A stretch of 42,509 bases of DNA from Sporisorium sorghi (lineage: Eukaryota; Basidiomycota; Ustilaginomycetes; Ustilaginales; Ustilaginaceae). Of this stretch, positions 1-9,579 are shown piece after piece. The stretch spans positions 1 to 42,509 of the forward strand of contig JALCCG010000184.1 of the NCBI GenBank assembly GCA_023212695.1, written 5' to 3'. Within the stretch, counting starts at the first letter, position 1; each line of letters starts with the position of its first letter. The notes below the pieces were generated by a model, which worked only from the letters and a program-made list of their open reading frames with translations, ran no database searches and was not told the origin of the DNA. A program made the translations under genes and the position numbers.

Positions 1-332
1 CAGCTTCGGCCTCCTTACCGGCGGATTGGGTGTGTTTTGGTTTGTTTCGGTCCTTCCCAACAAGCCCGACCCTCCCCCTGGGGGTTGGGGGCTGTTCCGG
101 TCCCCCCCCCCCCCCTGATTCGCCGTCGTTCGTTTGCGGGTCAGTCCCTCTCTCCGTCTCATTACGTTTCACAACACCCTTGCGTTACTTGACAGCCCTG
201 CTTCCAGGGTTGTCTCTGGCACGTCTCGTCGCTTGGTTGCCTAGTTTCCTGCGAGGTCGTTCCTGAACAAGTCGTCCCCCGACTCGTCTGTGCCTTTGCC
301 CCGATGTGCATTTGCCATGCTCTCATCCGACT
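1..332. other. Gene-free left edge
   Basis: I see no credible gene here. The only distinctive element is a run of 14 C at 102-115. Short open frames in this stretch have proline/serine-rich compositions typical of chance translation. Confidence 0.5.
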
Positions 333-1518
333 TCAGGCGCGAGACCGCCCATCCGGCTTGCTCGGCTCTCCCTGATCTGCGCAAGGACACTTCGCCTGCA
401 CGTGTCCCCTTGCCCGACAACGGTAGCACACCTTCCACCTGCAATCGTCATGTCTATGCACCGATTTAGCCGCCAACTTGCAAGACGAGCAGCGATCGTG
501 CAGGTGCAGCTCATGTCCTTTGTAGCTTATGAAGCCAGGCAGACCGCCTGGGCAACGACCCTGCTTGTACTGGGCAAGGACGAGCACGGTGCCCGCGAAT
601 GCCGTTTTGGGAAGCGCAACCGCACCTGGGCAGGGGCAGCGTCCGGTGTTCCAGCTGTACTTGCTGTACGTCACCCAGACGGGGATCACCTCAACGTGGC
701 TTCTCAAGTCCCATTCGAAAAAGTTGAAAAAGTCTTGCAGTTTGGTGTATGCGAGCATACCGTTGATCCTGATGAGCGTCTGGCGCGGCGGGAGGGGCGT
801 AGGGCTGCACGCGAGCTCCAAAGGCTCGCCCCTCCAGCTCAGCTCCGCCCTTTCGGCGTCCACAAACGCCTGGTTGTCGCGGTACACAGCGATGGCGTAG
901 TGCGCTCCATGCGTCGGCACCAGCACATATACGTCAAAGCGCGCCGTGGCCAGGTTTGGCAAAGACCTCGTGAGCCGCTGTTCGAGCCCGAACTTGGCGC
1001 GTGCCAGCTCGCTCTCGCTCGGCGGTCTGCCCGTGAACCATCATCTGCGTGCGTATTTCTCGGCCAGGAAGGCGGCGGGTCTTGTGCCCAGGCCAGATGT
1101 GGAACCAGAACGTCATCGTCTGGACGTGTTCGGCAACGAGTGCCCGATTTATGCTCCCTTCCTGTGGATCGTCAATCGGTGCTGTGCCTGCGGCTTGGTT
1201 GTGTGCATCACTGCCAACGTCCAAATCAACTTGACAAGCAGATGCGTCGTCCGTTGAGATCGCACGTGCGAGGTGACTTTTGCGTGACTCGAGTTGGGCG
1301 TTGGCTTGCTGATCTGCAGGGCCGCGCTTGGGTTTCTTGCGGCTCGGTCGACTATCCTCCACGGCCTCGTCCTTGTCAGCCGATCGGGGCGTGAGACGCA
1401 CCCGGCCGTCGAGGACTGGCAGCAGATGCGGTAGAATCAGCAGCAACATTCGGATCAAAGCTGTCGTGTTGGGCGAGGTGGACTCGTGGCGTTGCTCTGC
1501 CTCGGCGTTGCTCGACAT
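333..1518 (-). pseudogene. Decayed CCHC zinc-knuckle gag-like ORF
   Basis: The downstream half (about 333-1040, minus) reads as a continuous frame that ends in two zinc-knuckle-like motifs. One is C-x2-C-x7-H-x4-C, the other a standard C-x2-C-x4-H-x4-C (CYRCRARGHVQAKC), and a short basic tail follows. The residues before it (DVYVLVPTHGAHYAIAVYRD and on) have a mixed alpha/beta look, as in ORF1/gag proteins of fungal non-LTR retroelements. Going upstream, this frame meets a TGA near 1040 and has no ATG. The likely N-terminal part continues in another frame from an ATG at 1518, with a basic patch RPSRKKPKRGP. So at least one frameshift and one stop break it. No reverse transcriptase is seen nearby, so it is a fragment. 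The retroelement origin is inferred from the zinc knuckles and the decay; a cellular CCHC protein is possible. Confidence 0.5.
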
Positions 1519-1898
1519 GACGAGTACAGTTTGCCTCTCGTTGCCGCCGGCTAGCTGACGTGCACTCGGAGAACACCTCTTGTATAGCGCAGACCGGGTC
1601 TCCAGTTCGGAACTTTGTGACATGCCGTAGCCGAGACAGGTCTCGCGCATGCACGGAAGGCTCTGTTCGTTGGCCCCGACACCGGTTCACATGTGCACGA
1701 GTCGAAAGCTGCCCAGCACAAGCGCTGCTTCACACAATCTGCGCAGCATCGTACTCGACAAGAACCAGCAGAGGTCGGAACGCACGATCGCACATCACTG
1801 CCTCCCTCGACAGGCCACCGAGTGTCACAGCAGTGGCATCGCACTTGCTTCCTTTTGTGCGTTTGCATTTGATGGCTGCGCGAAAGTACAGAGTTTCG

Positions 1899-2771
1899 TT
1901 ACTTCTTCTTGGCAGTCTTCAACCTGATCGTCTCGTCGTCCACGAAGATACCTTTTCCCTTGTACGGTTCGGGTTTCCTCCAGCTGCGGATCTGGCTAGC
2001 AAACAGGCCGAGCTGCTCCTTGTCCGCGCCCTTGAGCACGATCCTGTTCGGCTGGGGGATCTGCACCTGAATGCCGTGCGGGACGGGCAGCAATACAGGG
2101 TGCGAGTAACCGAGACGGATGTGCAAGCGCATATTGGGCCCTTGCTTCTTCGCGGCCTGCTGTGCTCTCGCCGCACGGTCGATTTCGGCCTGCTTGGCTG
2201 CCTCGGACAGGAAGAAGCTCTTGCTCCCCGCCAGCGCCATGTCGAGCTTCGACCGGCGCGGCAGTGGATCCGCCTCAATACTCGCGCGGTACCCGACACC
2301 CACGAGCTCCAACGAAACAGTGTGCCCCTCCGAGACCCCCTGCAGAGCGTTGGCGAGCAGCGAGCGCGTCAGCCCCCACGTCCCGCGCTGCTTCTTCTGC
2401 GAGTCGTCCTTGACGCTCAACGTGATTCTCTCCCCCTCGGAATTGAGCACGATGCACTCGTGCAGCGGCACCACCACCTCGCCCTTAGGCCCTTTGACCA
2501 GCACAGACTGCGCATGGCGCAGCGACGGCAGCAGCGGCCGCGACGGGTTCGGATGCGGCGGGAACGGCAACACCTCGATCGAGGTCGCTGTGGGCACGTC
2601 GAGCGGTGCACTCCCGACGTGAGAGTGGCGCACGTTGATGAGAAGTGGCGATGACGATGCTGCGATGCGCGCGGTGGTGGAGGCGATGCGATTTGAAAAA
2701 GAGGCGGAGCTGAGAAGGAGTCCGCCGAGTTGCCGTGTGAGGCTCGAGGTGGATGCTGTTGGTGCGACCAT
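1899..2771 (-). CDS. MRPL6: Mitochondrial large-subunit ribosomal protein uL6m
   Basis: A 290-residue protein of the bacterial L6 family, a structural component of the mitochondrial 54S subunit near the sarcin-ricin loop and factor-binding region. The first ~50 residues are rich in Ser/Ala/Arg without acidic residues, as expected of a mitochondrial presequence. Two L6-type beta domains follow: the first covers KGPKGEVVVPLHE and TLSVKDDSQKKQRGTWGLTRSLLAN (around residues 90-140), the second contains VELVGVGYRA-like sequence (LELVGVGYRASIEA). The L6 signature RKPEPYKGKGIFV lies near residues 265-277 before a lysine-rich end. An insertion of about 45 residues (LPRRSKLDMALAGSKSF onward, Ala/Lys-rich) splits the second domain relative to bacterial L6. 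The intronless frame starts at the first ATG. It is divergent from the eL34 gene with about 500 bp between, suggesting a shared ribosomal-protein promoter. Confidence 0.93.
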   Translation of the reverse strand: MVAPTASTSSLTRQLGGLLLSSASFSNRIASTTARIAASSSPLLINVRHSHVGSAPLDVPTATSIEVLPFPPHPNPSRPLLPSLRHAQSVLVKGPKGEVVVPLHECIVLNSEGERITLSVKDDSQKKQRGTWGLTRSLLANALQGVSEGHTVSLELVGVGYRASIEADPLPRRSKLDMALAGSKSFFLSEAAKQAEIDRAARAQQAAKKQGPNMRLHIRLGYSHPVLLPVPHGIQVQIPQPNRIVLKGADKEQLGLFASQIRSWRKPEPYKGKGIFVDDETIRLKTAKKK

Positions 2772-3273
2772 ATTTTGCCGGAACTCGAATGTGCGAAAGG
2801 TGTGCTACGGTCGTAATGCCTCTGAAACCAGAGGTCGGTGATGTTAGGGACGACGACAAGGGTGGATTTGAGATGGTGGTGGTGGTGGTCGTCGTCGTCG
2901 TCGTCGTCGTCGTCGAATCGCCCAAATTTTAGGAAAAGTGGCGTCGATCTCTGTTAATCTCCCGATTTCCTCTGATCTTCAAAGCCGATGTTTTGTTTTG
3001 TTTTTTTGCGAAAAGCTGTTAGAGCTCAGGAGTTGAATGCGGACGATGGAATTTTGCGCGCTCGGCTCCGAGACAAAATGCAGTTTTTGACCGCTACTCA
3101 CGTGATTTCGCTCTCCGCGTTTTCGAAAAAAAAAAAAAAAAATGAGCCAGAAGCCCGATTTCCGGTTCGCAGATCGTTTGCTCTCTCTTTTGGCTGGAAG
3201 AGAAGAGCGATTCTGCGCTGTGCACCTCTCACCACCTTCTCTCTTCACCTCTTCTACCAAACTTTCGCCCAAA
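2772..3273. promoter_or_regulatory. Divergent intergenic region, uL6m / eL34
   Basis: This 502-bp spacer separates the start codons of two divergent ribosomal protein genes. It contains a trinucleotide tract (GGT then GTC repeats, about 2874-2915), a run of A at 3127-3142 and a pyrimidine-rich stretch (CTCTTCACCTCTTCTACC) just before the eL34 ATG, typical of the 5' leader of fungal translation genes. No specific factor site is claimed. Confidence 0.5.
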
Positions 3274-3615
3274 ATGGCTGAGCGTGTCACCCTTCGCAAG
3301 CGCAACCCGTACAACACCAAGTCGGCGCGTCGACAGGTGATCAAGACCCCTGGCGGTCACTTGCGATACCTTCACGTTCAGAAGCGCGGCACTGTGCCCA
3401 AGTGCGGCGACTGCCACTCGGATCTCTCTGGCATCAAGGCTCACCGACCTCGCGAGTACGCTACCATCTCGAAGCGTCAGAAGTCGGTCTCGCGTGCTTA
3501 CGGTGGCTCGCGCTGCTCGTCGTGCGTCAGGACGCGCATCATCCGCGCCTTCCTCGTCGAGGAGGCCAAGATTGTCAAGAACGTGCTCAAGGCCCAGGCT
3601 AAGGCCCAGAAGTAA
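3274..3615 (+). CDS. RPL34: 60S ribosomal protein eL34
   Basis: A 113-residue basic protein matching the eukaryote/archaeal L34e family of the cytosolic 60S subunit. It starts MAERVTLRKRNPYNTKSARR, carries two Cys pairs (C44/C47 and C81/C84) able to bind zinc, the family stretch SRAYGGSRCSSCVRTRIIRA, and ends in a helical basic tail with LVEEAKIVKNVLKAQ. The open frame extends upstream to 3142, but ATG 3274 is chosen because it gives the family's standard N-terminus and length and sits after a CAAA context (CCAAAATGG). No intron is present in the coding part, unlike many fungal eL34 genes. Codon use is strongly biased to C-ending codons, consistent with high expression. Confidence 0.96.
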   Translation: MAERVTLRKRNPYNTKSARRQVIKTPGGHLRYLHVQKRGTVPKCGDCHSDLSGIKAHRPREYATISKRQKSVSRAYGGSRCSSCVRTRIIRAFLVEEAKIVKNVLKAQAKAQK

Positions 3616-3999
3616 ATCTGCATTTTCGACAGCCAGCACCCACTCTTGCAGTTCTTTTGATCCGGTTCCTTGCAACTCTTTTTCATACCGACACTTCTAC
3701 GCATTTTGTGGATGAGCATACCCGCTGCTCTCCATCAACCCATCACACCCACCCAAAAGAGCAACTTCTATAACGATGCATTGCTCGTTGTGTTGATTCT
3801 ACCACGACTCGTCACTACACAAATACATACACATTCTGTACCATTCCGCCTTTTCTGCCAACATTTGGGTTGGGCGTCTGTGGTGTGTGTGTGCAGAGTC
3901 TTTCCGCCTACCGACGACTCGCGTTTCCATTTCGCACAGCAGCACAGCAGATCGGCGACAGAGTGCCAAGGACAACGGAGGACATGGCGTTGACAGAGC
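3616..3999. other. 3' flank of eL34, no gene seen
   Basis: AT-richer sequence after the eL34 stop with short open frames of no recognisable content. It probably holds the eL34 3' UTR. The alternative oxidase relic begins at its right edge. Confidence 0.4.
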
Positions 4000-4290
4000 A
4001 TGCGGGGGGCTATCTTGGACTCTGCGTTCAGGGCAGGAGGCTGGATGAATCGCATCCATTTCGCTCGGAACCTATCGCATCGCTGGCGTCTCTGGGAATG
4101 GTCGCCCGCATCCTGTCGACACCTCCGGGGCTTCCGTCTGATGAAGAAGGACGAGGGATGGATACACACCATGCTCGAGGACGCAGAGAAGGAGCGCATG
4201 CACCCTTTGACCTTCATGTCGCTGGGAAAGAGCGGCGAGCAGCTTGAGTCGTCGCTAGGAAAGCCCCTTGTTGTCGTTTTGAAGACGTGA
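4000..4290 (+). pseudogene. Alternative oxidase (AOX) relic
   Basis: The plus frame from about 4136 to 4230 contains FRLMKKDEGWIHTMLEDAEK followed directly by ERMHPLTFM, which matches the central diiron region of mitochondrial alternative oxidase (family form: RLMKRDxGWIxTLLEEAxNERMHLLTF). Glu and His of the ERMH ligand motif are kept. Upstream, family residues are still visible but spread over different frames: AGGWMNRI (about 4031-4054), a frame reading RIAGVSG, then GMVARIL, then HLRGFRLM, so several single-base indels lie between 4055 and 4120 and the FLE ligand motif is lost. After LGKS the match stops and an unrelated tail ends at 4290; the rest of the enzyme is missing. It cannot encode an active oxidase. 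It is presumably a remnant of a duplicated or lost AOX gene. Confidence 0.72.
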
Positions 4291-4485
4291 GCAGCTCGAG
4301 TCGATCGAGATCGTTTCTCTCCATCCTCCGGCAAGGGTCTGAATCCAACCTCTCTATCCTCAACCATGAGAGCGATGGCTGAAACTCTCAGAGCACGCAT
4401 CGAGTCGAGGGGAAAAGGGTACCACATGCGAGCAATTCTCAGATTGAGCTTCCGCCATTGATACAAAGGACGATGTACGATGTTG

Positions 4486-6009
4486 TCATGCATCGCTGAA
4501 CGAGCGCACCTCATCCTCCTCGCTTCCGTCGTCGTCGTCGTCCTCCTCCTCCTCTTCCGCAATAGCTGTGCCCGTGAGCGTCTGATCTGGATCCTGCTGT
4601 TGCTTCCCAGGCTTAGCTTTGATCCTTGCCGGCCTGCTGCTCCTCGTCACCGCTGCCGCTGCTGGCGAATCGCCATCGTGCTGCCCCGACTGCGACTGCG
4701 ACTGCGACTGCGACTCAGCACGCTGACGGTGGCTGTCGATCGCCCATCTCCTCACCCTCCGCAAGATCTCTGCTTGCTCCTCGTCCGTGTCCACTCCTCC
4801 TTCTGCTTCAACTTCGCTAGGCGGCACAATGACCAGCGAATCGGCCAACTCGCTAGCCGCATCCGTATCCGTATCCAGCTCGCTCTCGGTCTGCGAATCG
4901 AAATCCGTCGTCGGCGGCGTCTCGAGCGATCCCCCCAGCGGCACTGCAGACGGTCGACGCACCTGTGGAGCCAGCAGCGCGGACATGTTGGAGCTGGACA
5001 CCGACACCCTTCTACCGCGCCGACTCCGCCTCGCAAGTGGATTGCTGTTCAAGATCCACGTGAACCTCAATCCTGGCCGGGACACGTCGTCCTTCGAGAA
5101 TGACGGACACCGCGACACGCGCGCCAAGCAGTGTACGACCAGCCGCAGGAACGGGTCGTGCACCAGCCACACGAGCGCATTCGGCGTGCGCTGGAACTCG
5201 ATCAGCTGGCCACCCACCGCCTCGGCGCGTATTGTGTCCAGCTCCACCGTCGGCGGCGCCACTGGCTGACCTGCAAACGGCGCGGTGGTAAAGCGGAACG
5301 CGTCGTCCAGCAGCACCTTCCCGTGCTTCCTATCCTTCCCCCCCCTGCTCGCTGAACACAAACACATCGCCCGCGGCCCACTCGCGAATCTCGCGATCCA
5401 CGAGCCAGATAAACCGCTCCAGCTCGCCCGCCTTGTTCTGCCGGATCATCGCATCGTCGATATTACCCGTCTCGAGGCGTTTCAGAATGCGCTGAGCGTC
5501 GCGCAGACTCTTGCCGAAATGCCCCTGGTTCGCCGTGGCCGCGTCGTGCGCTGGCTCGGAATAGCCCGCCTTGCTGGCTGCTCGGCACGGGCACGCTGTG
5601 CGCCTTACCCCCCCCCCAGTTGCAGACAGAGGGAAGGTGGAGCGGATCTCGTTGCCGTGCAGGCGGTAGTCTCTGACCGTGGGTTGGACAGCAGGCGCGC
5701 GTTGTCAGAGCGCCGCTGCTTGCGCCGGCCCAGCTGCGGCTCTTTGGGCGCACGGGTGGAGCGCGTGTTGCGTGGCGCAGAGGGCGGGTAGGACGAGCTG
5801 GATACAAGGTGGGCGAGATGATTCGAACGCGATGATGCGCCTGGATTGCGCAGGATCGACGGCATCGACATGGGTATTGGTCCAGCAGACGACGTCGACT
5901 TTGGCGTGGCTGATGAGGGAGCAGCAGTGACAGCAGCGCCACCGCTCTTGTTGCCCGCGTCTAGGGTAGGCGGATGCAGCTCGAACTTCTGATCCACCTC
6001 GTCGGCCAT
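4486..6009 (-). CDS. R3H-domain protein, frame broken at homopolymers
   Basis: Read on the minus strand from ATG 6009, the protein starts MADEVDQKFELHPPTLDAG, then a Ser/Pro-rich segment and a basic block GRRKQRRSDNARLLSNP that fits the R3H-associated N-terminal domain. The frame is then lost: adding one base to the CCC run (plus-strand GGG at 5681-5683) restores TVRDYRLHGNEIRSTFPLSA and a later stretch FGKSLRDAQRILKRLETGNI and ERFIWLVDREIREWAAGDVF. At the C8 run (5338-5345) the frame shifts again into GKDRKHGKVLLDDAFRF. The R3H signature (R-x3-H) appears as RLVVHCLAR near 5130-5146. The C-terminal third is acidic, Gln/Ser-rich and low complexity (poly-Glu/Asp at the end). R3H domains bind single-stranded nucleic acid. 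A further C10 run at 5608-5617 makes the local frame uncertain. All breaks fall in homopolymers, so base-count errors are as likely as real gene loss. Confidence 0.68.
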
Positions 6010-6159
6010 CTTTCCTTTGGAGTGTCCCGTTTCGATGCAGGTCTATGGATGGTGAGGGGCAAGGTGTGGTGGTGAAGAAGGGGAGAGTGAGCTCGCCGTC
6101 ACCATCAATCGACACACGTTCTCAGACTGATACAGTACTCGCGCGACACTGCTTTTGTT

Positions 6160-8268
6160 TCATTGCATACACGACCTGCCCGCGGTCGCTTGCGGCTGCG
6201 AACACGCCAGATGCGAAGGCGATCCCGGCGCCTGCGAGCATTCCACCCCTCCACCAAACCCCCTCGGCGTCGACAGCGGCGAAGCATCGCCCGCCACCCC
6301 GTCGCCAAACGTGCCCGCACTACACGAGCGCTGCGAATCAAAGCTCGCCCTCCCCCTCTCCCCTGCCGCAGAGACAGACGCGTCCTGACTCGCCCCGCTC
6401 AGCCGCGAGCCCAAATGCAAGTCGAGCGTCGCAAACAGCCCACGGCGCCGGCGCATCAGGCGGAACGAGCTGGCGGACTTGGTCGACGTCGCTGTCCCGG
6501 GGCGCGAGGTCGGGTGGCGATGGTGGTTGCTGCTCGAGGTGGAGAGCACCGAGCGCGTGGACTCTGCTGTGCCGAGGCGGTGTGTGGCGGCGTCGCCGCC
6601 GGTGGGGGGCTTGCGGGCGTGCTTTCGCGGCTTGGGTTTTTTGGTGGACCAGCTGTGCGGCTCGGGAGGCTGGTCGATGCCGCTGCTGGGTGAGAGCAAG
6701 GCCGCTGCGGTGTCGGCCAAGGTAGTGTGCATCTTTTGCTCATCGCTGTGCGGCTCGGTGTCGGGACGGTAATGCGAAGCTTCGAACAGCTGCACCGCGC
6801 TCTCGGTCGTCACTGCACGTGCGACGCAGTCCGCCTCTTCCTCCTGTGCAGCGTCTTCCCTCGCCTGCCCCACCTTTTCCTGTGCTACCTCAACACGCTG
6901 CCCCTCGGTCGTCTTGGAAGCGACGCTCGCCCGCCCCTTGCCCGCCTTCCTCGGCGCCAATCCCGCCCCCCTGGAAAAGTCCGGCGGGAGCAGCGTCGCA
7001 AACGTCTCCACCGGCGCAAGCCTCTGCTCCCGCTGCTGCTGCTGCTGCTTCTTCCGATTCGGAAACAGCGGATAGTGCATAATGCATCCAGAAGCCAGGT
7101 CGACCGTTCGATCATAGCCGTACTCGTACCCGTACCTATCGCGTCGCGGCGCCGCTGCCACCTCCTCCTCCTCCACCCCAGCCAGCGGCTCTTTGGCGAT
7201 CCTCGGCGCGGTATCGCTCGCAGCCTTTGCGGTAGGTGGGGACGCATCGAGCCTGTCGATGCGAAACACTTGCTCCGGCGTGCTCGCTGCGCCCTGGACC
7301 GGATCGAGAGCGCTTTCCAGCGTGCGCGGGCTGCGCAGCTGGCGCAGCGACGGCGTGGATGCGCCGCGCAGGCTGAGCTCGGCCGACGCGCACCGGCTCA
7401 CCGACGCCGCCTCGTCCAGCTGCTGCTCGGCGTACAGGTCCATGGCGGGTAAGATGCACCGGCACCCACCGCCGCCGCGGCCGTGGGCGCTGAACAAGTT
7501 GACGCGGTACGCCGATGTCGAGCACACGGCTTGCTTGCTGACGACGTCGCAGCGCGCGGTGCGTACGTCGACGCTGCGCAGGGAGACCGGGTCGTCGTCG
7601 TCATTGTCGTTCTGTTGAGCTCGCGGTCGAGTGCGCAGCATGCTGGGCGAGACGCTCACGCGGCCCGCACGGTGCAGCAAAGCGAGGACGAAGTACATAG
7701 AGGCTACAGCAAGTGTCGCCGCGCAAACGCCGAGCACGAGCGCCCGGCTGGTGCGGTTCGCAGAGACGGGCACCCACCCTGTGCTCCCCGCAGCTTGCCC
7801 GGGTAGCGCATCGGTCTGGATGCACTGCGGCGCCAGCGAGCGGCACAGGTAGAACGCGGTCCCGAACACCGGTGGATTGTTTTGCTTCGAGAGGCTCGCC
7901 GTGGTGTTTCGAGTGGCGTCGCCCGCAGCGACGGAAAACTTGGAGGCCGAAGTCGAGTACGGCGAGGTGCCGCCCTCTGGGACGTCGCACGCGAGGTCGG
8001 TGAGCTGGTCAAACGTCAGCGCTGCTGAGACGAGGTAGAGCAGTGCTCGTCCCAAAAACGAGCCCAGCAGCTGCGCTCGAGATCGGCACCATCGCGACGA
8101 AGGGGTCGACAGCTCTTGCGCGAGCAGTATACTGCCGAGACTGATAAGGACGGTGGTGACAGTGGCCGAGGGAACGCTCAGCGGATGTACGAGCAGATGA
8201 ATGGCGGCAACGGCCCACAGGACAAGCGCGCCCAGCACGTGGAACAGCGAGAGCAGCCTGGTCGTCAT
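6160..8268 (-). CDS. Membrane protein, COPI-associated-like N-terminus
   Basis: A 702-residue intronless protein. The N-terminal ~90 residues hold three hydrophobic segments (about 5-28, 34-52, 68-88) with LGSFLGRALLYLVSAALTF, which resembles the FLGRGxxY block of small Golgi/COPI-associated tetraspan proteins. A loop of about 90 residues with Cys and N-glycosylation sequons (NTT, NRT) comes next, then a fourth segment near 182-205 (VLGVCAATLAVASMYFVLAL). The remaining ~500 residues are cytosolic-looking, low complexity, with acidic, poly-Gln (KKQQQQQQREQ), Ser- and Arg-rich parts (RLMRRRRG near residue 610). Four membrane segments with a loop and a long cytosolic tail suggest an endomembrane or plasma membrane protein with a regulatory tail. 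The family link is weak and the function unknown. The end lies 150 bp from the R3H gene start, same strand. Confidence 0.7.
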   Translation of the reverse strand: MTTRLLSLFHVLGALVLWAVAAIHLLVHPLSVPSATVTTVLISLGSILLAQELSTPSSRWCRSRAQLLGSFLGRALLYLVSAALTFDQLTDLACDVPEGGTSPYSTSASKFSVAAGDATRNTTASLSKQNNPPVFGTAFYLCRSLAPQCIQTDALPGQAAGSTGWVPVSANRTSRALVLGVCAATLAVASMYFVLALLHRAGRVSVSPSMLRTRPRAQQNDNDDDDPVSLRSVDVRTARCDVVSKQAVCSTSAYRVNLFSAHGRGGGGCRCILPAMDLYAEQQLDEAASVSRCASAELSLRGASTPSLRQLRSPRTLESALDPVQGAASTPEQVFRIDRLDASPPTAKAASDTAPRIAKEPLAGVEEEEVAAAPRRDRYGYEYGYDRTVDLASGCIMHYPLFPNRKKQQQQQREQRLAPVETFATLLPPDFSRGAGLAPRKAGKGRASVASKTTEGQRVEVAQEKVGQAREDAAQEEEADCVARAVTTESAVQLFEASHYRPDTEPHSDEQKMHTTLADTAAALLSPSSGIDQPPEPHSWSTKKPKPRKHARKPPTGGDAATHRLGTAESTRSVLSTSSSNHHRHPTSRPGTATSTKSASSFRLMRRRRGLFATLDLHLGSRLSGASQDASVSAAGERGRASFDSQRSCSAGTFGDGVAGDASPLSTPRGFGGGVECSQAPGSPSHLACSQPQATAGRSCMQ

Positions 8269-9382
8269 TATTCTCGCCTATTACTCGTCAGAGCCAAGCA
8301 GCTGCAGGGACAAATGCGTGAACCAGCCAGGCAAACGCCTGCATCAAACGGTGTTGTATTAAGGATTGACGGCGTCGGAGTTGAAAAGGAACGGAAAGGA
8401 AGGTCCAGCCTGTTGATCGAGAGTTGACCGAGAGGGAAGAAAAAAGCGCAGCTGGCGTGTGCGAAGAGGGTTTCCACGTCTGTGGTGGACGAGCGGGTCT
8501 TGGCATGGTCGGTCCGCGCGGCCGCACACACACACACGCACGGCTCGATGCGAGTCCACCTTCATCCAGCTCTCCCTCGGAAAACGTTGCCACGCACTTG
8601 CCCGGCCTCGGCGGGCATGACACACCCTCTGTCGGTTGCCAACCTTAGCCGTGCACGGCGCCACAATGAAAGTGCAACACAAAAAGTGCGTCGCTTGACA
8701 GTCCGACGGGTGAGTCGACCGCCGAAGATTTGGGATGAAGGTGGGGCAAGATCACGACAGAATGCGGCAACGACAGCAGGGCGCGCGCGGACAATGTGTG
8801 GGATTCTCTCGAGAGAGAGAGAGAGAGAGCTGAATGGCCGGGAGTTGCGCCCGGTGTCCTTCTGTGCGAGCGTAGAGACGATGTTGCCCACCATGCAAGT
8901 GGCGGGCAGCTGTGGTGTGTGTCTGGCAGAGAGCGAGCGAGCGATTGGTGGTGGGTCATGGCGGGCAACCTCAAGCTTGCCGATTTCTATCTCGACGGTG
9001 GAAAACCACACAAGGTTGCTGCGTAATCAAGGAGCTGACACTCGACGAGTCGACGGACGCTTTGGTCGGTTTCATACAACTTGACAGGCTCCAAGTTTTG
9101 AACAACAAACTGCGAGCTTGCCGACGGTAGCGACGCGTGCGAGGTGTCTCTCTTGCTGCGATCGACGCTGCGTCGGCCTGCCAAGAGCGAGGCCGCCTTT
9201 GAATGCACAAGAAAGGTACGTATGCATGCGGGCGTGCATGTACACAAGAGACCGCCTGGTCACCATTGCTCGAGGTGCCCGTCGTGGCCGCCTCTGCAGC
9301 TGATAACCTCAACCCACCCCATCCTCAAACAAAAAGGAGCGTTCGTCCGTTCGTCCGTCCGTCCGCGAGGCAAAAGATTCAA
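8269..9382. other. Intergenic, upstream of the membrane protein
   Basis: No gene is recognised in this 1.1-kb stretch. It contains an ACACAC run near 8524 and a GA-dinucleotide run at about 8811-8830. It presumably includes the promoter of the minus-strand membrane protein gene. Short frames on both strands lack domain-like sequence. Confidence 0.45.
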
Positions 9383-9579
9383 CGACCCCGGGCGGGCTCG
9401 AACCGCCGACCTCAGCATCACTTGCAGACGCTCGCCATACGGAGACGAGACGTAAGGCGAAGTGGTGGTGGCCTCTCGTCACCATCTGCAGAGACGCAGA
9501 ACGGCGAAAGCGAGCCAGCCAACCATTCGTCGTTAGTGTGGTAACAGTGCTACGCTCTAACCAACTGAGCTACAGAGTC
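9383..9579 (-). tRNA. tRNA-Asn(GUU) with 123-nt intron
   Basis: Minus-strand exons fold into a full cloverleaf. The acceptor stem is GACTCTG (9579-9573) with CGGGGTC (9390-9384). The D arm is GCTC/GAGC with an AGTTGGTTA loop, the anticodon stem TAGCA/TGCTG with loop C-T-GTT-A, and the T arm GGCGG-TTCGAGC-CCGCC. The anticodon GTT (9545-9543) reads Asn codons. The 5' exon is 9542-9579 and the 3' exon 9383-9418. The intron (9419-9541) lies one base 3' of the anticodon, the canonical position for splicing by tRNA endonuclease. Its first bases include TAAC, which can pair with the anticodon GTTA, as in known pre-tRNAs. The intron is long for a nuclear tRNA. The exon-intron boundary is set by loop geometry and could shift by a base. 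Confidence 0.88.

Noticed and set aside
306..1394. 362-residue plus frame at the left edge
   Set aside because: Opposes the zinc-knuckle ORF and has random-like Arg/Leu/Ala content.
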